From Pachyseris speciosa (Eukaryota > Cnidaria > Anthozoa > Scleractinia > Pachyseridae): a stretch of 64,000 nucleotides of DNA. Positions 25,181 to 32,942 of this stretch are shown here, piece by piece. The translations under genes were made by a program, and so were the position numbers. How positions within the stretch are numbered: position 1 is the stretch's first letter; the number at the start of each line of letters is the position of its first letter. The stretch is taken from contig JAEMWC010000195.1 in the NCBI GenBank assembly GCA_016490735.1, positions 483,501-547,500 on the forward strand, written 5' to 3'. The notes under the pieces were generated by a model. That model worked only from the letters and a program-made list of their open reading frames with translations. It was not told the origin of the DNA and did no database searches.

Positions 25181-25620
25181 GCGCCTGTGGATAAACCCTA
25201 GAGGGGACCCCCCTATAAAAATGGCGGGGGTGCTCGTCGTACCGTTTAGGGGGTAAAATTGATGGATTGGTGCCGCTTAGGATTCTTTAATATAAAATTA
25301 CCACCGCTAGAGTTCTCGCGGGCGGGGGCTTCTCTTGTTAAACTCACTCAGCTGAAAACATTTCCCGTTCCTGTTCACCAGTCGTAGGTGGTGCTGTTGA
25401 AATAAGGGACTTGACCCAAGAGACTCCTGGCCCCAGAGGAAAGAAGGGTGACCTGGCCAGAAAGCAGCGGAGATCTCAGGCGTTGTGGAAAACGTCCATT
25501 TGCTGGTTTTACTCGCAACATCCGGATGGGTGTCCTGTTGCCTTGGAAAAGTGCCCGTTTGCACACGGTGTAGATGATCTTAGAGAAAGACCCACAAAAG
25601 AGTACCTCAATAATCTATAG
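3051..25620 (+). CDS. TRMT44: tRNA (uracil-2'-O-)-methyltransferase, TRMT44-like (13 exons)
   Basis: This family methylates the ribose of uridine 44 in tRNA-Ser using AdoMet (the yeast counterpart is Trm44). The phase-consistent exons are 3051-3507, 10186-10317, 10485-10541, 10785-11005, 11967-12035, 12718-12825, 13394-13465, 15119-15225, 17853-17913, 18803-18925, 19146-19725, 24145-24261 and 25388-25620. They give 2337 nt or 778 residues, close to the human protein. Residues 330-338 are FVDLGCGNG, the AdoMet motif I. GIDVRHRKIW follows near 353, GNHSDELTPW near 392, then FVLPCCFFDF. A C-terminal CCCH finger (CX9CX6CX3H) occupies about 739-760. Most junctions are canonical GT-AG. The exon 2 donor (GAAT/GTGCTA) and the 10785 acceptor (GCAAG) are weak and tentative. 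The start at 3051 opens MADGVSLHVHVPW and aligns with the family N-terminus. The introns are loaded with transposons. Identity is recognised from the family. N-terminal exon edges are less certain. Confidence 0.93.
3608..3725. repeat. 118-bp foldback in TRMT44 intron 1
   Basis: The ends TGTTGCAGGTAAATA and TATTTACCTGCAACA are reverse complements. The pairing continues inward through AACTCAATTCCCTTTG and CAAAGTGAATTGAGATT, leaving a short loop near 3667. It could be a small MITE or a chance-retained hairpin. No target duplication is evident. Confidence 0.6.
4497..4755. repeat. Diverged tandem array, ~31-bp period
   Basis: About eight diverged units are built on ATAGTTCAAGYRAAATTT followed by GCNNNCCNC. 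The AGTT anchor recurs near 4529, 4557, 4588, 4621, 4653, 4685 and 4718. The array lies in TRMT44 intron 1. Confidence 0.75.
4932..5972. mobile_element. Tc1/mariner-type non-autonomous element, 1041 bp
   Basis: The element is flanked by TA on both sides. It starts CAGTACCGTTTAAAGGTAAG and ends with the exact reverse complement, the arms extending through GTTGACAGTCTC. TA duplication plus a CAGT terminus is the Tc1/mariner signature. Next to both TIRs are blocks of iterated TCGAG/TCGA motifs (about 4965-5115 and 5785-5940) that are themselves inverted. The 143-residue frame at 5438-5869 has no transposase features and looks fortuitous. Confidence 0.85.
6277..6302 (+). repeat. Solitary Tc1-type terminus, copy 1
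   Basis: TA followed by CAGTACCGCTCAAAAGTAAG is a relative of the 4932 element's TIR. No matching inverted end could be found to its right, so this is one end of a decayed or truncated element. GCG-rich palindromic bits follow. Confidence 0.6.
7040..7488. repeat. Diverged tandem duplication, ~260-bp period
   Basis: Two related segments lie at about 7040-7240 and 7300-7488. Both contain ATATGCCCAGGAAAATGTTTT (cores at 7144 and 7404) and GATTGAGTGCC. They lie between the two solitary Tc1-type termini and are probably interior sequence of the same element. Confidence 0.7.
7489..7514 (+). repeat. Solitary Tc1-type terminus, copy 2
   Basis: The same CAGTACCGCTCAAAAGTAAG terminus, preceded by TA, occurs in direct orientation to the copy at 6277. 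A GCGCTACG-rich block follows it. Confidence 0.6.
8100..8229 (-). repeat. tRNA-derived SINE fragment (family A)
   Basis: Read on the minus strand this contains a partial tRNA: an anticodon arm, then GGTTCGAATCCC of the T arm. It is followed by a CCTGAAATTTTTTTCAGG hairpin. The D arm has been lost. The same tRNA-plus-hairpin layout recurs complete at 53541, so both belong to one SINE family. Confidence 0.6.
8230..10185. other. TRMT44 intron 1, right part
   Basis: No confident gene is visible. An 89-codon open frame at 8612-8881 contains a charged segment (KNKKSEADASEKEAWLRYEQ) but matches nothing I recognise and lacks good splice context. Frames at 9502-9964 lie in AT-rich sequence. The acceptor for exon 2 is at 10184-10185. 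Confidence 0.4.
11162..11808. mobile_element. piggyBac-like MITE (TTAA, CCCTTTAAGG ends), 647 bp
   Basis: TTAA duplications at 11158-11161 and 11809-11812 bracket inverted ends CCCTTTAAGG and CCTTAAAGGG. TTAA targeting with a CCC terminus is typical of piggyBac derivatives. It lies in a TRMT44 intron and has no coding frame. Confidence 0.75.
13808..14735 (-). mobile_element. 3' end of a CR1/L2-like non-LTR retrotransposon
   Basis: On the minus strand, about 14735 down to 14354 reads as the C-terminal tail of a retrotransposon reverse transcriptase. It contains YATRYANDFHLPFCRTNLHK, then FQGPTYYNSLENDLKKSNSL and FKTKLKKKM. This FxGPxxxNSL ... FKxxL arrangement is the familiar end of CR1/L2/Jockey-type ORF2. 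The 3' UTR runs toward 13808, where a T-rich tract (its A-rich tail) ends it. The element is truncated at the 5' end. Confidence 0.7.
14742..14902. mobile_element. Short MITE, 161 bp
   Basis: The ends TTAATTTTGGC and GCCAAAATTAA are inverted, and the arms continue with TGTCTGTAACTCAAAA paired against TTTTGAGTTACAGGCACA. It abuts the non-LTR remnant in a TRMT44 intron. Confidence 0.7.
15260..15352. repeat. Composite trinucleotide microsatellite
   Basis: Runs of ATT/ATC and GTT repeats lie just downstream of TRMT44 exon 8. Confidence 0.8.
15459..15897. mobile_element. Foldback TTAA element, 439 bp, ~190-bp arms
   Basis: TTAA flanks both ends (15455-15458 and 15898-15901). The arms are almost perfectly inverted for about 190 bp, meeting around TGCATGCGTGTTTAC near 15663. 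Terminal motif AGTRTCT. It is probably a piggyBac-type MITE, nested inside the pogo-like element. Confidence 0.85.
16390..16734 (+). mobile_element. Non-LTR reverse transcriptase C-terminal fragment
   Basis: The frame ending at 16700 contains LRKNDTQDLVPNFSRTNGLK, then YSFFNQIVNEWNGLPNHIRE. This matches the usual tail of CR1/Jockey-type ORF2, where KYSFxxRVVxxWNxLP precedes the end. An in-frame TAA interrupts it just before the final FKKN segment. It is a 5'-truncated dead copy. Confidence 0.6.
16735..17322. mobile_element. TTAA-flanked MITE, 588 bp, AGTGCCCATAATG ends
   Basis: TTAA duplications lie at 16731-16734 and 17323-17326. The inverted arms begin AGTGCCCATAATGTCAAAAA and continue about 50 bp. 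A second inner inverted pair contains CGATTTGGATAAAACG and its complement. No coding frame. piggyBac-like by target site. Confidence 0.8.
18304..18574. repeat. 271-bp imperfect foldback
   Basis: ATTGTCTAGATTCATG plus TTAGGCCTGTAACTAC at the left is inverted at the right as GTAGTTACAGGCCTCATTTG plus ATCTAGACAAT. The middle is AT-rich. It lies between exons 9 and 10 of TRMT44 and is probably a MITE. Confidence 0.7.
19940..20378 (+). repeat. tRNA-derived SINE (family B) ending in (ATT)n
   Basis: A tRNA-like head carries AGCTCAGTGGTAGAGC (A box and D arm) and GGTTCGACTCC (B box). Its anticodon loop is consistent with AGT (Thr). A TGATTTGATTT-rich body follows, then a GCTCGGCTAAATAC module and a pure ATT run from about 20338. 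The body and tail resemble the SINE at 24787. Confidence 0.7.
21119..21153. repeat. (GA)n microsatellite
   Basis: About 16 GA dinucleotides in a row lie in TRMT44 intron 11. Confidence 0.9.
21154..24144. other. TRMT44 intron 11, mostly unassigned
   Basis: No confident gene. A 53-codon frame at 21569-21730 (MNAVRYLVRLSR... ending LDVSKAL) has protein-like composition but no recognisable domain or splice partner. Segments near 23560 and 23870 share CACGTGACC plus GACGTCA, suggesting inverted or dispersed repeat material. Confidence 0.35.
24787..25178 (+). repeat. tRNA-Gly-like SINE (family B) with long (ATT)n tail
   Basis: The head GGTTGGCGTAGTGGTGAGAG, with CGCCTTCCACC and CCCGGGTTCAATTCCCGG, resembles tRNA-Gly(TCC). 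The body holds CTCCGAGAGGTTTTTCTCCGG and a TTGATTTGATTT tract. The GCTCGGCCCCACTAGCCTTT module follows, then about 95 bp of ATT repeats (25084-25178). It lies just before the last TRMT44 exon. Confidence 0.8.
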
Positions 25621-25785
25621 AATGTTTAAAGCTTCTGCGAGAAACATTTTTAGGAAGGAAATCGTTCACCGGAAAATTTAGCATAAAATTTTGTTCCTGC
25701 AACAGTCTGTTGCTATGGTCATAAAGGGTCACAATACTCACAAAGACCTGACAACCAAGAACGCTGTCTCTGTAGACACAAATTT

Positions 25786-25791
25786 AATAAA
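25786..25791 (+). terminator. Putative polyadenylation signal of TRMT44
   Basis: AATAAA lies 166 bases beyond the TRMT44 stop codon and is the first canonical signal downstream. The intervening sequence is a plausible 3' UTR. Confidence 0.5.
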
Positions 25792-26598
25792 GATAAAATT
25801 ATTAGTCTTCACTGGTTGTTTTCTTTGCTTGCCGTTAAGAAGTGTCTTTCAGCGACAATCCCAATCTCCTTCACTAAATTATTTTGAAAGCTCTTCATGT
25901 CTTTTTCATTTTTCAGTTCTTCAGGGCGGTGTAGGCCAATCATTTTTTGTTGTGGTTAGAGGTCATGCGCCTAGTTGATTAGTCCTGCAAGCCACTCAAG
26001 CCCACCCCCAATTCTTGCTTCATCATTCCTTTTGATGCACGATATTGCGATGCTATGTAGGATTTCCCTTAGCATTTGTTTGTTTTTATGGTATGCGCTT
26101 CGATAATGCTAGAAAGGCTTTGGGGACTTAGGCAGCAACACGAACGGTACAATACAATGGGTTCGGTGGCCGGAGACCATGACCACGGACTTATCTGTCG
26201 GTGGTTGAAAAATTGCACTTCTTTGTTTTCTATTACAAAGTCTTGCCCAGAAGCTCCATCTCCCTTGACCAGCGATAGGAGGACTCTGGCGCGAGTATCT
26301 CGAAAGTCCCGAAAACGTTACAGGCCCGAAAAACTATTTTACGTGCATTAAGTTCATTACCAGAAATTCGATTTCTAATATATTATTTCAAGAAAGTACG
26401 CTATAAAATTGAGAAATATGTTGGGCTAGTTTGTTCAAAAAGCTAGTACCAAGCGATAGAAAACCGACTTGAAAAATACTTCCCGGGCCCAAAATGGTTT
26501 CCAAAGTTTTGAGAAACGCGCGCCTGTCTGGAAAGTTCCGGAACCAGTAATTCAAAGACTGGATACCTTTATTCAGGGGATAAGTCGCTATCCAATGG
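25792..26598. other. Spacer between TRMT44 and the Polinton
   Basis: Nothing identifiable. Short frames at 25691-26351 look fortuitous. The left terminal repeat of the Polinton should lie in or near this stretch but I could not pair it with the right side. Confidence 0.4.
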
Positions 26599-27448
26599 AT
26601 GTATTATACTTACCGAACCATGCAAACACAGTTTACCACCCAGCTTTCGACACACATCTCAACTGAAAGAAAAACGTTTTGCCCCGAGTCGGAATCGAAC
26701 CGACGTTCCCCAAGCGTGGGGATCGAAAAACCGAAGGAAGATGACGAGGTGCCCGAAGGCCCGATGCTGTGGTGTCCCCTCCACGCGTTGTCTTTCCACC
26801 ACCAAGTGTATCGAAGAGGGTGGGCGTTCGTGCAGTGCATGGTGCAGGTCTGTCCGGTGTGGGTGGGTGAGGACAGGGCCCCGGAACTGACGCGAACCTT
26901 GGCCCAACAAACTTGCAGGGACATCGGCGACGGTGTGCAGGAAACCTAGCAAGGCGGCGGTGAGCGAGTACAGTTCACGAGGGAACGTGGGCGTTGTTAC
27001 CTGTCATATTGCCAGCGGGAGAAATGCCAGTTCTTTTCAGAGGATGGAAACGCCCTGGACAGACGTCGCGCGAGAGGTCCGCGCACGCGAGATGGCGTCC
27101 CCTCACCCGGACTGGGAATCACACGGGGACGCGAGGCGACAGCGAGCGTGGGTGGCGCGACCTCCCGAGATTCCGGCCAGACGTCGATGGCACCCGGACG
27201 TGGCCAATCGAATGTATCCACCGCAACCCCTGCCCCACCCTCCGTCCGAGGTGGAACACGCATGTCGTGAGGGTCATCTCTGTCTTGCAGAGCAAGAGCT
27301 GGATCGCGCGTGGGGAAAAGATGGTGTATATTAGAGAGATCGCACCGTCTGACTTCAGTCAAAGATGAGTTACTGCGAGTATTATCGTGACTTGAGCGCA
27401 ACGAAGCGTACGAGGAGAGAACGCGCTAGGAAATTGCGACAGCGATTG
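26599..27448 (+). pseudogene. GC-rich Polinton accessory ORF region
   Basis: Plus-strand frames at 26599-26949 (with LWCPLHALSFHHQVYRRGWA, then WVGEDRAPELTRTLAQQ) and 26933-27334 read like a broken accessory protein. I do not recognise its function. A 28-residue Arg-rich frame, MSYCEYYRDLSATKRTRRER onward, follows at 27365-27451. A tRNA-like T arm (GGTTCGATTCC, minus strand) lies near 26690 but no full cloverleaf can be built around it. Confidence 0.35.
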
Positions 27449-27869
27449 TAAACACGTGCGATCTATATTTAGTGACTGAAAAAAAGAAATAAAAGGGATG
27501 TTTTAGTGTATAATGTGATCATTCTTTTACCATAAGTGCGGGCGTGTGGAGCTTGTACCGTTGGCGAGTTATTTGTTGTTTGAGTCGATGCTTGAGGGAT
27601 GTCTTTAGACCCCACTATGTTTGAGGACGTTGGAGTCCTTACCCGAAGGTTGGCGGGGAGCCCTTTAGTCGTGTTTACTCGTATTTGAAGAGCTCCAAAA
27701 ATACGCAGTGCCTTTTCGGTGGTTCCACTTTGTCGTTTTTGTCACATGGTTGAAGGAGCACAGTACCTACCAAGGTCAAATTTAGAGTTGTACCTCAAGA
27801 TAAAAAAAAGGCTTATCCCCATCTTGTTCCATCCATTAAATCGTTGCTGTTGCGACGGTACCTTCTGTA

Positions 27870-28883
27870 GTGTCCAGCATGTCCGTTCCAAAGAGGAAGA
27901 GAGTAAAGACGACCGTGACATCCTCTCCGTTGGACTACGACGATCCCGGAGAACCTGGTGCGTTGGGTGGCGTGAAGAGGTTTGCTCGCGCCCATGGGTT
28001 GACCCTTGCAGAAGCTCGAAAGCGATTGCAACGCAATGTGACCTACACGTTGCACAAATCACCTCGCCGGCGATTTAGTCGCGATCAACAATTGCAGGCC
28101 GATTTGGTGGGAATGCAGCGATACAATGTCACGGTACAGCAAGGGTGTACGGTACCTTCTCACCGTCATCGACATCTTGTCCAAATACACTTGGGTACGA
28201 CCTTTGAAAAAAAAAAAAGACAGGGAAAGAGGTCGTGGAAGCTTTTCGATCCATTGTGAAAGAGAGCAATCGGCGCCCTCCAAGCTTGCAGACGGACAAA
28301 GGAAGAGAATTTCACAATGGCACCGTCCAACCATGGTTGCAAATTAAGGCATTCACCACTTTTCGACCGGAGGGGATGTCAAAGCATCGCTGGTGGAATG
28401 ATTCAATCGTACGTTGATAGGGCGCATGTGCCATTATTTCACTGCGGCCAACATCTTAAAGTACGTGGACATACTACAATAGCTGATGCACACCTATAAC
28501 GGAGACCGTCATCGAAGCATCGGGATGCCCCTCGAGAGGCGACCACCGACAACGAGGCGGCCGTGTGGGAAACGCTCCGACCTCCCCTCAAAGTACAGAA
28601 TCGCGTGCGTTTGAGTCGTCGCGTGCGACCTTTCAAGAAAGGGTATTTCTCTCAATGGACAGAAGAAGCGTTTGAGATCCGTCGCGTCTTACCAGGTCCC
28701 GTAAATGCATACAAGATCGAAGGATTTGACGGCACAGCCGTGAAAGACACGCTTCACGCAGAGAATGTGCAAAAAGTGACAGTACACGATGCCACGTTAA
28801 TGCGTATCGAGGAAAGGCTTTCGAAATACGATAGTTGGGTCCCCGTCAAAGCGTTGAGAACATGGAAGAAAAAACTTTTTTGA
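27870..28883 (+). pseudogene. Polinton integrase (retroviral-type), frameshifted
   Basis: Integrases of this class insert element DNA through a DDE catalytic core. The first frame (27870-28259) holds an N-terminal domain and LQADLVGMQ with the first catalytic Asp. The next frame (28126-28347) continues with LLTVIDILSKYTWVRPL. The third (28235-28417) has LQTDKGREFHN with the second Asp. The region expected to carry the catalytic Glu is degraded around 28380. The C-terminal part is readable at 28563-28883 with VRLSRRVRPFKKGYFSQWTE, an SH3/chromo-like tail. At least three frameshifts make it non-functional. Confidence 0.85.
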
Positions 28884-28900
28884 AGAAAAAAATTACATTC

Positions 28901-28938
28901 TCCAGATGTTTCGAGGCTTCTGCCTCTTTATCAGTGGA
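28901..28938 (-). ncRNA. Degenerate hammerhead ribozyme in the PLE (left copy)
   Basis: On the minus strand: TCCA (stem I), CTGATAA (consensus CTGATGA), a perfect 5-bp stem II GAGGC-AGAA-GCCTC, GAAA, C, cleavage triplet ATC, TGGA (stem I partner). Hammerhead ribozymes with tiny stem III are known in Penelope-like elements. The single G-to-A change in the CTGATGA core should impair cleavage. Confidence 0.7.
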
Positions 28939-29533
28939 AAAAAGCAGCTGAATAAAGCGCGTGCATCATGTTTCAAATCTGAAACGCATGCAACTTTGGG
29001 TGTGTTTGTTGAGAGCTTCAAATACAGTTACACTCATTGTTGAGGCCGACTGGATGTAAAGTCTGATACCGGAAGATGAGTTTGGCCTCAAAACGGCGCC
29101 TCTCCAAGATACCCAGGAAGTCAGAACGGACAACGGAAACAAGCATATCATTAGCGGAGTGATCAGGTGATGTAAAATGGCGCCCAAGGGGCAGATCTGT
29201 GTTTGTTGATTCGTTTCGGATAACCATGGTTGGTGAAAAAACCACACCTTTCCTTGCTGTTAATTTGAAAATCGGCATTATCGCTGCAAATGCGTCTTAA
29301 GCGGAGAGACTGCCTGTAAGGGATGGAATTCTTACAGCGGGTGGAGTGAGAAGATGCATAATTAAAGGAAGAATGACTGTCAGTTTCTTTCTAGTATATG
29401 TTGGTGATCAGTTTATCAGGTGTTGGTTGTAATAAGAGATCAAGGAAACGAAGCTTCTGGTCGGAAATTGTCCACGAAAGTAGCCAAATCTTCAATTTCT
29501 GCTATGGTACTGGAGGTAGCCCCAACATTGGTC

Positions 29534-30365
29534 GAGGTCACACTGGAGAAAGTTAACCATGGTAAACTCAAGTTTACCATGGTTAACGGCACCTCAAGTG
29601 TGACCCCCAATTTTCAGTTTACCATGGTAAACCTAACTTTGGTAAGTTGCCCTGACAACAGCGGCAAGAACAAAGTTGACGTGACCCCAGATAATAATCT
29701 AGTTACCAAAAAAAAAAGGTGGGTACATCTCTTGTCTATCTAAACCATGCTTATTTTGGTGACAGTTTGTCATCTTTTTAGACAAACCCAGTAATTACAA
29801 TACATTTGTGGATTCATATTTTATAAACATGAAATTTATTTTCCCGCTCATTGGCGCGTGTGTTTAAGCGAACATGGATTTCAACGGCGCTCATTCTTCG
29901 TCCTTCACAAGTTTTAGGTAAGTGCGTATTTACTCTATTCTTGGCCATTCAGTACACATGAAAATTCTACGGGTAATTCTACGGTTAATTAACGAAACCG
30001 CTGCACTTTCGTCGGTCCCAAGATCTAAACAGTTGTATGTAAGAAGGAAGCGAATTCTACGTGCTCGTCTAAGCAGCAGAATTAAAAGCAAAATGGGAAC
30101 AATTGAAAATACAACTCTCTCTTGTTGATCCATAATTATATTACACGCCAAGTCACAGTTCAGTAACTTACAGCCGATATGAACTCAGGCGACATGTCAA
30201 GTGTACTCGTCATGTATAAGTTTACTGATCATGCGAAAGAGTGCACATGGAAAGCGTCAAATCTATTTTTTATGACTTTGACAGCTTTACTATGGTAAAT
30301 AGGTGATTGCGCAATTTACCTTGGTAAAGCAATTTTTACCATGCTAAAGCATCTAGTGTGACCTC
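29534..30365. mobile_element. 832-bp MITE inside the PLE
   Basis: The inverted ends are GAGGTCACACT (left) and AGTGTGACCTC (right). The interior carries repeated TTTACCATGG segments, including a 36-bp hairpin at 29552-29587 made of two 17-nt arms around CA. PLE reverse transcriptase sequence stops at the left end and resumes at the right, so this is a secondary insertion. A 68-codon frame (29922-30128) has an Arg-rich patch but is not assignable. Confidence 0.75.
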
Positions 30366-30707
30366 AGCCATTATTGTCGTACAATGTTCCAGTGTATTGT
30401 TGAAAGATTTGTTCCTCGATATGACCCATAAACAGACATGAATAGGTGGGCCCAAGTCGGCTCCCCATTGCCACTCCCCCTGTTTGTTTGTAGAATTTTC
30501 CATCGAGAGAAAAGGTATTCAAAGTCAGAACTAATTCTGCGAGACGAACAAGAGTGTGCGTTGGTGGTTGAAGAGTGGGTCTTTTATCGAGGAAATGTGA
30601 AGGTGCTAAAACGCCATATCTGTTGGGAATGTTGGTATACATCCATGGTGAAAACGTGATTTGTGTTGCCGGGAAAATGAAATGATTCTGTGATTTCTGT
30701 GATTTTC

Positions 30708-31470
30708 ATGTCTGTTTATGGGTCATATCGAGGAACAAATCTTTCAACAATACACTGGAGCACTGTCACCTTTATATAAAGGATACATCGGCGACATTAT
30801 TGGGGCTACTTCCAGTATTATAGCAGAAATTTTGGTACTTTCGTGGACAATTTCCGATTAGAAGCTTCCTTTCCTTGATCTCTTATTGCAAACAACACCT
30901 GACAGACTGATCACCAGGATATACTACAAAGAAACTGACAGTCATTCTTCCATTAATTATGCATCTTCTCACCCCCACTCAATTCCATCCCTTATAGCCA
31001 GTTTCTCCGCTTAAGACGCATTTGCAATGATAATGCCGATTTTCAAATTAATAGCAAGGAAATGTGTTTTTTTTTTCATCAATCATGGTTATCCGAAACG
31101 AATCAACAAACACAGACCTGCCCCTTGGGCGCCATTTTACATCACCTGATCACTCCGCTAATGATATACTTGTTTCCGTAGTCCATTCTGACTTCCAGAG
31201 TACCTTGGAGAGGCGCCGTTTTGAGGCCAAACCCATCTTCCGGTATCAGACTTTACATTCAGTAGGACTGAACAATGAGTTTAACTTTATTTGAAGCTCT
31301 CAATAAACACACCCAAATCGGCGCGAGCATGTTACACACGTATCAGATTAGAAACATGTGACGCACGCGCTTTTCTCAGTTCCTTTTTTCCACTGATGAA
31401 GAGTAGCAGCCTCGATACGTCTGGACATTGTTATCATTTGGTGCTCAAAACTATTTTTCTTCAAATATTT
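30708..31470 (+). mobile_element. Penelope-like element, plus-strand inverted copy (5'-truncated)
   Basis: From TGTCTGTTTATGGGTCATAT onward this is the inverted counterpart of the copy ending at 28885. It encodes the catalytic block GYIGDIIGATSS, where functional PLE RTs have YIDD, so one catalytic Asp is missing. It continues with YYKETDSHSSINYASSHP and FEAKPIFRYQTLHSVGLNNE (31064-31294), ending with a hammerhead-like motif. The Polinton resumes near 31475. The two copies are head to head, separated by about 50 bp. Confidence 0.75.
31389..31425 (+). ncRNA. Degenerate hammerhead ribozyme in the PLE (right copy)
   Basis: TCCA (stem I), intact CTGATGA, a 3-bp stem II (GAG/CTC), GATA (consensus GAAA), C, cleavage triplet GTC, TGGA (stem I partner). 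It sits in the same place in this copy as the motif at 28901 does in the other. The core defect here is in GAAA, different from the other copy. Confidence 0.7.
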
Positions 31471-31474
31471 TTCC

Positions 31475-32586
31475 CACCAAAAGTGCCACAGAGTTTCTTA
31501 AATAACAGACGTTTACGTGACCTTTCCTGCGACGGAGGCGTTTTGCAATTCGACACCACCAACACGAACACGAGTTTCAAGGTACAACTGCCGCAGCCAT
31601 TGACGTTTCCGGGCAACGGTGAAGTGGGATTTGGCCAACCTGTCGTTCCCCCACACGGATTCGTTTCGAGATGCCATTCTAAGGAAGTTTCCTCTGGGGA
31701 CGCTGATGACGAAACATTAGGTCTTGGTAGGACGCGTCGCATGAGAAGCAACGACGCGGGTGGATAAATCTGCATAGAAGACATCCTGCTCGACGAATCC
31801 ATTCACGACGGGACATCCTTCATGCGTTCGGCGATCGTACAACTGGAAAAGAAAAAAGCCGAATGGTTTGATGGTTTGATGACAACATGGACGATGAATG
31901 GAAAAATCCCGATAAGGGCAAAGTGTACGCTTAATAATTCAAATAGGTCGGTGACAACACGTTGCAGATCAATGGCAGTTAGTGTGACCGTTCGTCCAAC
32001 AATGTAAGGGTGTACTCAATTACGATTTCTCGGAACTGATCGGCGGCGTGTGGAACGGACACATTTTCGAGCGTCATCTGCGAGAAATTCATAACGCGAA
32101 TCCTTCGCAAAACAGTCAAGATTCGCAGGGAAGGATTCCACGTTTTAAAATCTTGGAGTATTCTCCCGAATCTGTGGAATTCACGCAACAACAAACGTAG
32201 GAATTTCCAAACATGAATTGGGGATGGTCCGAAAAGGCGTTTGCCACCTCCTCGCGAAGTCTGTGCCTGTATTGTAACGCCAGACAGAGTACGATCGAAT
32301 GTACTTCGAACCCAAACACGTTCAAAACGTGCCCGTGCGACAACAAAGGTTCGACGTCATGGAAGTACAGATCACCGAATTGGATTAACGCTCCGCCTAT
32401 TTGGGCAAAAGACCCAGTAACCTCACGCGAAGGATATAAAGACGGCACACATCAGTCGTGCGAGGAGGAAGTCTGAGACGTTACACCCCACCTCTTCTTC
32501 TTCTTCTTCTCAAGCCGGGAGGAACGGGCATTTTCGACCGTGTGGTCTTACCCGTCGCCAAACGTTTGTTGGGAGATGTCACTTAA
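31475..32586 (+). pseudogene. Probable Polinton minor capsid (penton-like) gene, broken
   Basis: The start region (31548-31650) reads TNTSFKVQLPQPLTFPGNGE, matching the opening of Polinton/adenovirus-like minor capsid proteins (FxVxLxxPLxLxGxxEVAL). Later frames carry RFDVMEVQITELD and TGIFDRVVLPVAKRLLGDVT near the 3' end. Stops and frame changes occur every 60-100 codons. It precedes the major capsid gene, the usual neighbour. The assignment rests on the first segment and on position. A second small gene may lie at the 3' end. Confidence 0.5.
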
Positions 32587-32890
32587 AATGTCCGGTACGT
32601 GACCGGCGATGTTAATAGCGAGCCAAACGAGCTGTCAAACACAAAGCGACCCAAGCTCTCGATTGTGTTCCAAGAGCAGCCAAGAGAAGCGTCCACGATC
32701 TGTTAGGACCATGATCAAACCAATTCATTCGAGACTGCGTTACCGTCGCGGAGAGAAATGCATTTCAGTGCATACAGGCGGACGGTTGAGGAGTGGTGCA
32801 CCGTACATGTGGCCCGATCTTCGTCCCTACCTGAACCACCTAAAGCGTCGAAAAGGACAGATGGGCGGGCTATTGTTGCCCTCCTCCAAG

Positions 32891-32899
32891 CATAAAAGG
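32891..32899 (+). promoter_or_regulatory. TATA-like box before the major capsid gene
   Basis: CATAAAAGG lies about 50 bases before an ATG at 32943, a sensible TATA-to-start distance. Similar boxes precede two other Polinton ORFs (35208, 38709). Confidence 0.35.
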
Positions 32900-32942
32900 C
32901 GGTCGACTCGGAGATCACACGTCAAACAATCGCGACGACGCC

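Larger units (their letters stand above)
28885..30707 (-). mobile_element. Penelope-like element, minus-strand copy
   Basis: Read on the minus strand, 30642-30364 encodes reverse transcriptase blocks: MYTNIPNRYG, then GKFYKQTGGVAMGSRLGPTY, SCLFMGHIEEQIF. This is the PLE form of RT motifs 3-4. The frame is then interrupted by the MITE at 29534-30365 and resumes at about 29533. It continues to a 3' part with FEAKLIFRYQTLHPVGLNNE on the minus strand (about 29110) and a hammerhead-like motif at 28901-28938. It is inserted right after the Polinton integrase stop. Partner of the inverted copy at 30708. Confidence 0.75.

Noticed and set aside
26682..26745. Minus-strand tRNA gene
   Set aside because: A T arm (GTCGG-TTCGATT-CCGAC) is visible but no acceptor 5' half or D arm can be paired within 100 bases.
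26610..27401. Long minus-strand frames in the GC-rich region
   Set aside because: Opposite to the direction of all Polinton genes, with Arg/Pro-rich shadow composition from high GC. No recognisable domain.
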